In this document: positions 62,449 to 64,000 of the stretch, piece by piece
Numbering within the stretch: the stretch's first letter is position 1
Layout of the letters: every line of letters begins with the position of its first letter
Assembly: GCF_027988105.1 (NCBI RefSeq)
Contig: NZ_JAQJZJ010000002.1
Coordinates: 186,001-250,000, forward strand
Source: Pseudomonas aestuarii
Lineage (GTDB): Bacteria > Pseudomonadota > Gammaproteobacteria > Pseudomonadales > Pseudomonadaceae
Direction: 5' to 3'
DNA length: 64,000 nucleotides
The notes under the pieces: model-generated
Database searches by the model: none
What the model was told of the DNA's origin: nothing
What the model saw: the letters and a program-made list of their open reading frames with translations, nothing else
Position numbers and translations under genes: made by a program

Positions 62449-63600
62449 TTACTGCGGCTTGCGGCCACGACCAAAGCCTGGGCGCTGCCCTTCGCCCGCA
62501 GGCTGGTTGCGCTGCTTGCCTGGTGTAGCTGGCTTGCGCCCAGAGCGCTCGCTCAACTCGACACCTGGACGCATAGGCTTGGGCTTGTTCGGGCTCTTCT
62601 TGTTGACATCCCGCGGCCGCTCGGCCACGGCGGTCCCCTTGTCCGAAGCCGGACGACCTTGCTCCGCACGCCCCTTGTCTGCGCGCGGAGTACGCCCGGA
62701 TCCAGCTGGGCTGCCATGGGAAGGGCGCAGCGTCCGCTGCGGACGCTCGCCGCGGCCGACCGGCTTGGCCGACTTGCGCTGCAGGCGATCGAGCTTGTCG
62801 CGGGTCTTCTCTTTCATGTCCGGCAAGGCGACCGACTTGAGGCCAACTTCCTCGCTGAGAATATCCACTTCGCGCTGGCTCATTTCGCGCCAGCGGCCCA
62901 TGGTCAGGTCCGAGGTGATGAATACCGGACCGAATCGCACGCGCTTCAAGCGACTGACAACCAAGCCCTGGGACTCCCACAGGCGGCGCACTTCACGGTT
63001 ACGCCCTTCCATCACCACGCAGTGATACCAATGGTTGAAGCCAACACCGCCCGGTGCGACCTTGATATCAGTGAACTTGGCCGGGCCGTCCTCGAGCATC
63101 ACCCCGGCCTTCAGGCGTTCGATCATTTCATCGTCGACTTCGCCACGCACGCGCACCGCGTACTCACGATCCATCTGGTAGGACGGGTGCATCAAGCGAT
63201 TGGCCAATTCACCGTCTGTGGTGAACATCAGCAAACCGGTGGTATTGATGTCGAGACGACCGATATTGATCCAGCGCCCTTCTTTAGGCCGCGGCAGGCG
63301 GTCGAACACGGTCGGACGACCTTCGGGGTCGTCGCGGGTGCAGATCTCACCTTCTGGCTTGTTATAGATGATCACGCGGCGCACGCTTTCGGCGGCTTCT
63401 TCGCGCTTGATCAGGCGGCCATCGATGGCGATGGCATCGTGCAGGTCGACACGCTGACCGAGGCCGGCAACCGCACCATTGACCTTGACTCGGCCGGCGC
63501 TGATCCAGCCTTCGATTTCGCGGCGTGAAGCCAGGCCCATGCGCGCCATGACTTTCTGCAATTTTTCGCCGGCCGGACTGTATTCTTCGGATTCACTCAT
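62449..63600 (-). CDS. rluB: 23S rRNA pseudouridine(2605) synthase
   Basis: Makes pseudouridine 2605 in 23S rRNA. From the ATG at 63600 (GGGAGG site): an S4 RNA-binding domain (LQKVMARMGLASRREIEGWI) in the first 60 residues, then the RsuA/RluB-type catalytic domain with the Asp-containing RWINIGRLDINTTGLLMFTT near residue 120, and a long basic, low-complexity tail (residues about 270-383, rich in Arg, Lys, Pro and Gly). The tail is longer than in E. coli RluB and typical of pseudomonads. Confidence 0.95.
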   Translation of the reverse strand: MSESEEYSPAGEKLQKVMARMGLASRREIEGWISAGRVKVNGAVAGLGQRVDLHDAIAIDGRLIKREEAAESVRRVIIYNKPEGEICTRDDPEGRPTVFDRLPRPKEGRWINIGRLDINTTGLLMFTTDGELANRLMHPSYQMDREYAVRVRGEVDDEMIERLKAGVMLEDGPAKFTDIKVAPGGVGFNHWYHCVVMEGRNREVRRLWESQGLVVSRLKRVRFGPVFITSDLTMGRWREMSQREVDILSEEVGLKSVALPDMKEKTRDKLDRLQRKSAKPVGRGERPQRTLRPSHGSPAGSGRTPRADKGRAEQGRPASDKGTAVAERPRDVNKKSPNKPKPMRPGVELSERSGRKPATPGKQRNQPAGEGQRPGFGRGRKPQ

Positions 63601-63859
63601 CTGGGCACCTCCCGGTGTATCTCTAGTGATGGACGACAACAAGTCGTCGAAGGGGCGAGGATCATACGCGAAACGCTCAACCTACGCACGGAATGAGAGT
63701 AGTCGGCAGACGAGCAGCCATCTGGCTTTACGACAGTCGGCACCTCGGCGATCCGCTGAACAGGCGCCGTAAGCCGTGCCCGGATGCATCCTGGCCACTA
63801 CCTGGCAAGCGCAAAACCATTTCAGCAGCGCAGTCCGCCTCGGTCAATGGAGCTCATGC

Positions 63860-64000
63860 TCAGTGACCGGGCTGCTCCTGCTCATCGGCGACCTCGGTCA
63901 GCTCCTCGCCTTCGACCAGGTCCAGCGCCGGCGCGGAAAAATCATCGAAATCGGTTTTCAAGCCCTGCTCCATGGTGTCCAACTCGGCTAGCAGGCTGCT
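63860..64000 (-). CDS. scpB: Segregation and condensation protein B, C-terminal end
   Basis: The minus-strand frame entering from the right edge encodes 46 residues (start SSLLAELDTMEQGLKTDFDD) and stops at 63860. This acidic tail and the place upstream of rluB fit ScpB, a partner of SMC in chromosome segregation. Only the tail is visible, so the call rests mostly on position. Confidence 0.65.
   Translation of the reverse strand, partial: SSLLAELDTMEQGLKTDFDDFSAPALDLVEGEELTEVADEQEQPGH

Overview
The window is chromosomal DNA of a Pseudomonas (Gammaproteobacteria). The evidence is gene content and order: a sdhCDAB-sucAB-lpdG-sucCD operon divergent from gltA and ending beside a BrnQ/BraB transporter, the gyrA-serC-pheA-hisC-tyrA/aroA-cmk-rpsA supraoperon with the pseudomonad TyrA-AroA fusion, an acnA-aer pair, mupP beside ubiG, and high-GC codon use. 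GyrA carries Thr83/Asp87, the usual pseudomonad wild type. I cannot name the species.

Layout. 1-14.1 kb: a branched-chain amino-acid carrier (cut by the window edge) and nearly the whole TCA cycle (sucD, sucC, lpdG, sucB, sucA, sdhB, sdhA, sdhD, sdhC on the minus strand; gltA on the plus strand), with readable sigma70-type promoters for both arms in the sdhC-gltA gap. 14.2-32.4 kb: housekeeping and small accessory genes: a START-domain protein, a cysteine-cluster protein, a histidine kinase coupled to a REC-GGDEF-EAL protein, a beta-hydroxyacid dehydrogenase, an exonuclease, ppnP, an EamA exporter, an MsbA-like ABC exporter, a DCC-family protein, an ATP-NAD kinase-like protein, pdxB, a MATE pump, a DUF3080 lipoprotein, a GGCT-fold protein, tusA, a SPOR-like peptide and rlmM. 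32.8-40.5 kb: acnA, an Aer-type chemoreceptor, a lipid A phosphoethanolamine transferase (eptA), a VOC protein and a DOPA-dioxygenase-like protein.

40.5-44.8 kb is the atypical part. It is gene-poor and AT-richer, and holds an orphan terminator, five tandem copies of an 8-bp repeat just upstream of an autotransporter, and a frameshifted remnant of a group II intron reverse transcriptase directly downstream of rpsA, where ihfB normally lies. The two flanks are far apart in P. aeruginosa, so this interval looks like a rearrangement junction that collected foreign DNA.

44.8-64 kb: rpsA, cmk, tyrA-aroA, hisC, pheA, serC and gyrA (minus strand; aromatic amino-acid, serine and histidine supply with replication and translation genes), then mtnA/mtaD (methylthioadenosine salvage), ubiG, mupP (peptidoglycan recycling), yciK, a GGDEF diguanylate cyclase, rluB and the 3' end of scpB. 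Between ubiG and mupP sits a roughly 150-bp palindromic, MITE-like element that appears to supply the ribosome-binding site and an alternative start codon of mupP.

The best leads are this palindromic element, the repeat-controlled autotransporter, the rearrangement junction with the missing ihfB, and a pair of 16-bp direct repeats overlapping the sdhC promoter. No CRISPR array, rRNA, tRNA or prophage was seen.
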